A stretch of 64,000 nt of DNA. Origin: Nectonema munidae (lineage: Eukaryota > Nematomorpha > Nectonematoida > Nectonematidae). The notes under the pieces were generated by a model that saw nothing but the letters and a program-made list of their open reading frames with translations, did not search any database and was not told the DNA's origin. This document shows positions 60,183 through 64,000 of this stretch, piece after piece (the first letter of the stretch is position 1; every line of letters begins with the position of its first letter). Made by a program: the position numbers and the translations under genes. The stretch spans positions 122,150-186,149 of the forward strand of contig JAUIRK010000015.1 of the NCBI GenBank assembly GCA_030549495.1, given 5' to 3'.

Positions 60183-61817
60183 AAAAAATTGTGAAAAAAT
60201 TAATTTTCAAAATATATTACGTTTTAAGTGTTTCATCGAAATTTATAAATTAGATTGATAATTTTTTTTTATTTTTTACTTGAAGTACAAAAAATATATT
60301 CTTATTTCTATATATACACTGTGCGTGTTGAAATGCTTAATGAATTATGTGAAACTGCGGGAGTCGAATATCAGAAAATACTTGGATACAGTAAAACGCG
60401 CTTGTTAGCTTTTTTGTCAGCTATGGAAAGAATTTTAAAAATATATGATCCCTTGAAATCCTACTTTCTATCACAGGATAAATGTTCTAGAATTTTGGAA
60501 GAGTTTTTTGAAAAAGATTCTTCTACAATTTGGCTAGAGTTTGTACAAAATCAAGCAGCTCTTTTTCAAAATGCTATAAAATTTATTGAATGCGACAAAA
60601 TTTCTGTAATCGAAGTGGCAAATGAAGTTAATAATTAAAAATTTCAGTGTCATGAGCGGTTAGACATTACAATGATATTGAACATTTTCATTGGGTTACA
60701 TTGAAAAAAGAACTTAAATTGAATGATGTGCAAAAATCATTCGATTATATTACTCAAAATTTTCCATATAGTAATATTTCCGAAAATGATCTTTTTAATG
60801 AGGCATCATTATTAAAAAATATATTGATAATGAAAAGATTAAATTTTGGGCATCAGCGAAAACCACGATAGAGAACAAATGGTTGGAAGCATTTCACCAT
60901 TTTGAGGCAAACTATATACCATACAATAATGCACTGAAGATAGTGGAATATGCACTGTCCTTACCAGGAACTAATGCTGCAACTGAACGTCTTTTTTCTA
61001 AAAAATTGTGAAAAAATTAATTTTCAAAATATATTACGTTTTAAGTGTTTCATCGAAATTTATAAATTAGATTGATAATTTTTTTTTATTTTTTACTTGA
61101 AGTACAAAAAATATATTCTTATTTCTATATATACACTGTGCGTGTTGAAATGCTTAATGAATTATGTGAAACTGCGGGAGTCGAATATCAGAAAATACTT
61201 GGATACAGTAAAACGCGCTTGTTAGCTTTTTTGTCAGCTATGGAAAGAATTTTAAAAATATATGATCCCTTGAAATCCTACTTTCTATCACAGGATAAAT
61301 GTTCTAGAATTTTGGAAGAGTTTTTTGAAAAAGATTCTTCTACAATTTGGCTAGAGTTTGTACAAAATCAAGCAGCTCTTTTTCAAAATGCTATAAAATT
61401 TATTGAATGCGACAAAATTTCTGTAATCGAAGTGGCAAATGAAGTTAATAATTAAAAATTTCAGTGTCATGAGCGGTTAGACATTACAATGATATTGAAC
61501 ATTTTCATTGGGTTACATTGAAAAAAGAACTTAAATTGAATGATGTGCAAAAATCATTCGATTATATTACTCAAAATTTTCCATATAGTAATATTTCCGA
61601 AAATGATCTTTTTAATGAGGCATCATTATTAAAAAAATATATTGATAATGAAAAGATTAAATTTTGGGCATCAGCGAAAACCACGATAGAGAACAAATGG
61701 TTGGAAGCATTTCACCATTTTGAGGCAAACTATATACCATACAATAATGCACTGAAGATAGTGGAATATGCACTGTCCTTACCAGGAACTAATGCTGCAA
61801 CTGAACGTCTTTTTTCT
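60183..61817 (+). repeat. 817-bp recent tandem duplication
   Basis: 60183-60999 is repeated at 61000-61817. By eye the only difference is one A in a homopolymer (6 A near 60814, 7 A near 61631). The junction CTTTTTTCTA|AAAAATTGTG shows 1-2 bp of microhomology. The near identity, against the heavily decayed background, means a very recent event or an assembly artefact. Confidence 0.92.
60255..60985 (+). pseudogene. hAT transposase C-terminal half, first copy
   Basis: The frame 60255-60638 contains LNELCETAGVEYQKILGYSK then TRLLAFLSAMERILKIYDPL and KSYFLSQDKCSRILEEFF, the region before the dimerisation domain in a common animal hAT protein. It ends at ANEVNN-stop. The following section (from about 60705) continues as in the second copy. 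It carries a one-base homopolymer deletion and stops at LPGTNAATERLF, where the duplication begins. Confidence 0.75.
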
Positions 61818-61850
61818 ACGGTGAATAAAGTATGGACATTAGAAAAATGA
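61072..61850 (+). pseudogene. hAT transposase C-terminal half, second copy
   Basis: 61072-61455 repeats the first-copy protein exactly. 61518-61850 encodes KKELKLNDVQKSFDYITQNF, then TTIENKWLEAFHHFEANYIP and LSLPGTNAATERLFSTVNKV, the hAT dimerisation domain with its ERLFS motif. It then reads WTLEK-stop, while homology continues in the next 60 bp (TLKAILSVKYN). The N-terminal BED finger and catalytic core are absent, so no active transposase can be made. Confidence 0.8.
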
Positions 61851-62174
61851 TAATTAAGTGTTGAGACTTTAAAAGCCATTTTATCTGTGAAATATAATCC
61901 GACGAGTTCCTTTGAAAAATTTCATGATTTTTAAAACAACGACAGCAATCTACTAAAAATAATTCACTCAAATGAGAAATATGCCAAAGAATATATAATA
62001 CTTCACATATTTTTTAATGTATTTTACTTATGTTTGAAAAAATATATTACGATACTATTTTTGCGTTCTATGAAATTTTTTGTTGCTCCATATAAACCAA
62101 ATTTTTAATCAAAAACCCCATGTTAATGGTGTCCCGCTTTACCGATGTTAAAATCTGGTCACCTTACTCATATG

Positions 62175-62695
62175 TATGTATTATACTAAGATGCAATTTC
62201 TTTTGTATATTTTAGTGAGTAGCGAATTATATTACTAATTGGAAAAATCCTACTGTAGTTTGCAGCAACAGACACAGAATATAACATTATAATTCCATTT
62301 TGCTTTAAAAATTCGGTTTATATTCTATCCCTTAAAAGTTCTCGAATTTTTATTTTTGTGCAAAAATTGATGAAATATATTTCATAAAATGTACATCTAT
62401 ATTTATGTATAACAGATGTCAAATATTTTATAACTCTTACACTAAAAATATTTAAATTATTTTCTTTTTCCTTACCAAGGTATAGATAAAAATTGTTTAA
62501 ATATCCTCCTAAACTGCAAACACCAATTATAACTAAATTTATTGATTTTCATTTCAAATATTTTTTTCCAAATGCAACACATAATATCTGATCATCATTT
62601 ATCGATAAAAATCTTAGGTTAAAAAGCGCTTCAAGGTTTATCTAGCATTAACCTTTTTGAAATTAAATAATTATATAATACAATCATTAATCAAA
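62175..62695. other. AT-rich spacer, nothing recognised
   Basis: No open frame, repeat end or structured RNA feature was seen. Confidence 0.4.
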
Positions 62696-63060
62696 GAAAT
62701 TCTGCATATTTTAATTCGCCCGGAGCTTTGCCAATCTCCTTATATCTTGCCAAAGAAATCTCTGCATACTTTAATGCCTCCTAACGTTTGACAAGCACCT
62801 AATATGGACCTATATATCCCTGAAGCCAAATTTTCACAAGCTAATAACTTTTAATTTAATCTTTAAATCAGATAAAATTTTAACACAATTTATTTTTTTA
62901 TACTCTTAATCTATATTTAAATTTTCAGCAACATTCAATATTATATGTAAAAAATATTCGAGCATAAAAAGTTTTAGTTAAATACATAGTATCTTGTCAA
63001 AGTAATTTGGGCATATTTTAATGACTCGGGAGGTTTGCCATGTTCCTAATACATTGATAT
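62696..63060. repeat. Dispersed repeat with inverted edges, related to 34488-34680
   Basis: The left edge CTGCATATTTTAATTCGCCC then GGAGCTTTGCCAATCTCCTTAT is repeated in degenerate form at 62761-62800 (CTGCATACTTTAATGCCTCC ... TTTGACAAGCACCTAATAT). It appears again near 63010-63055 (GCATATTTTAATGACTCGGG ... TTTGCCATGTTCCTAATAC). These are three direct degenerate modules, with one more at 34500 in reverse. Confidence 0.55.
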
Positions 63061-63423
63061 GTAATTATTTCAACTTTGGAATTTTAAGTTTAATTAAGGC
63101 ATTGTGATGTAAGGTGTTTAGAGACTGTTCAATACTTAAACGTCTTCGGTGAATACAGCCTTGAAAACTCTTCACGTTACACGTTTACCTTTAAAAATAA
63201 CTAAGAAGAATTTATTATGCCAATACAAATTATAAAATACATGTTACAAAACACCCATACATAGTGTGGTATATACATGTAAAGACAATTAATATAAATA
63301 TTACATGGCACAAAACAAAACTAAAAAAAGAAATAGTTATTTGAAAAAAGTTCCTAGGAAACGCTTGAATCTACAACTACCTTTTTTTTTAAATATAAAT
63401 AATCAAAGACGCAGAACCATTGA

Positions 63424-63679
63424 CGGATCCAAAGGGGCTGCCTAGACCCCCCCCCCCCCCCCCCCCCACCCCCTCCCCCATAGAATGAAGCCTCAAAAGA
63501 AGAAGATGGTGACGATGGTGGTGATCATGATCTAGTTTTAAAAATTGGTTTTTGTTAAGAAATGTTGACGGAGACGATGATGACAGACAACTTCTGAACT
63601 TTAAAAAACCAATAAAATTAATTTTTCAAATTAGCTCCCCCCTATAGTCGATTTCTTGATTCGCCACTCCGCAGTACTC
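63424..63679. mobile_element. hAT-type MITE with C-rich tract
   Basis: The flanks CGCAG(A/T)AC just before CATTGACGGATCC and just after CGCCACTC form an 8-bp TSD with one mismatch. The left CATTGACGGATCCAAAGGGG pairs imperfectly with the right end read inward, GAGTGGCGAATCAAG and CTATAGGGGGG. A C-rich run of about 20 bp lies at 63449-63478, followed by a GATGGTGACGATGGTGGTGA patch. Confidence 0.6.
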
Positions 63680-64000
63680 ACATTTATAAATGAAAACAAG
63701 AATAACTTATTGTTACATTTATTATCATATTCAGAATTTTAAACAGATTGGATTTACTAAACTTCAAATATAAAAAACAATAGAATTAATAATTTAAATA
63801 TTTATTATATCAAAAATTATTTTAGCATTTCAAATTTTTTAGTTAGATTTTCTTTAAAAGTATTTTATTAAATTAGAATAAATAATTTAAAATAATTTGT
63901 TTTTTTTTCGACACTTTTTGTTCTATTATTACTTCATTTTTATTGTTGCGGCACTTTTTAACCGGACCCATAAGTAAGCAATGTTTATCACAGTGTCTCC

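Larger units (their letters stand above)
59824..62174 (+). mobile_element. hAT element with perfect 8-bp TSD and internal duplication
   Basis: TSD CTCATATG lies at 59824-59831 and 62167-62174. The left end TAAAGTGATCAGA pairs with the right end read inward, TAAGGTGACCAGA, and GCGGGACA follows in both. The body is 2335 bp. Removing one copy of the internal 817-bp duplication gives about 1518 bp, so the element was already a deleted form keeping only the C-terminal half of a hAT transposase. It lies within the MULE-like element 57038-63969. Confidence 0.9.
57028..63979. mobile_element. 6.9 kb MULE-like element with 10-bp TSD
   Basis: A perfect 10-bp duplication, ATAAGTAAGC, lies at 57028-57037 and 63970-63979. 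The left end GGTCCGGTTAAAAGGTGCCG and the right end read inward, GGGTCCGGTTAAAAAGTGCC, agree for about 23 bp. A 10-bp TSD suits MULEs. A second copy of the left-end motif lies inside at 57229 (GGCTCGGTTAAAAAGTGCCG) in direct orientation. No transposase belonging to this element was recognised, and most of the inside is other elements, so the family call rests on ends and TSD. Confidence 0.75.

Noticed and set aside
57028-63979. LTR retrotransposon or virus-like element
   Set aside because: Ends are inverted rather than direct long repeats. No gag, protease, integrase or capsid block was seen here or elsewhere in the window.

Overview
The window is AT-rich animal DNA made almost entirely of decayed transposons, with one recognisable host gene. 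Short GT-AG introns, very long transposon-filled introns, and a mix of hAT, Mutator-like (MULE), pogo/Tigger, piggyBac-type and non-LTR elements point to an arthropod. A crustacean such as a parasitic copepod (sea louse) is my best guess, but it is inference, not shown by the sequence. No prokaryotic feature, CRISPR array, rRNA gene, LTR retrotransposon or virus-like element was recognised.

Host gene: four consecutive minus-strand exons between 53285 and 38422 encode the C-terminal two thirds of a DDX19/Dbp5-type DEAD-box mRNA-export helicase. Exon phases fit exactly. Introns of about 7.9 kb, 1.0 kb and 5.2 kb hold a piggyBac remnant, a TTAA-flanked gene-bearing element, a Tigger element, a LINE ORF1 remnant and several MITEs. 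The 5' exons (Q motif, motif I) were not found and probably lie beyond the right edge.

Left third (1-17690): AT-rich spacer with LINE remains (7500-9950) and many small elements whose ends and target-site duplications (TSDs) can be read. hAT-type MITEs lie at 2095-2501, 5055-5391, 10225-10526, 16628-16983 and 17146-17588. TTAA-flanked MITEs lie at 6005-6134 and about 6492-6619.

Centre (17690-30931): a 13.2 kb Russian doll. A MULE with a 9-bp TSD (GATACTAAC) contains LINE remains. The LINE appears split by a composite of a minus-strand hAT, itself cut in its transposase reading frame by a second hAT-type element (21335-23569, perfect 8-bp TSD), plus two minus-strand FLYWCH/MULE units.

Right part (30932-64000): a hAT at 33364-34449, a Tigger at about 35000-36720, the helicase region, a deleted hAT and a MULE remnant (54326-56450), and a perfect (TG)168 tract. 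Last comes a 6.9 kb element with MULE-like ends and a 10-bp TSD (57038-63969). It encloses a hAT (59832-62166) holding a near-identical 817-bp internal tandem duplication.

The observation I find most worth following is the 2.16 kb TTAA-flanked element at 45523-47682. Its ends match several 65-130 bp MITEs in the same window, yet its coding sequence is not a piggyBac transposase but an unclassified protein family.
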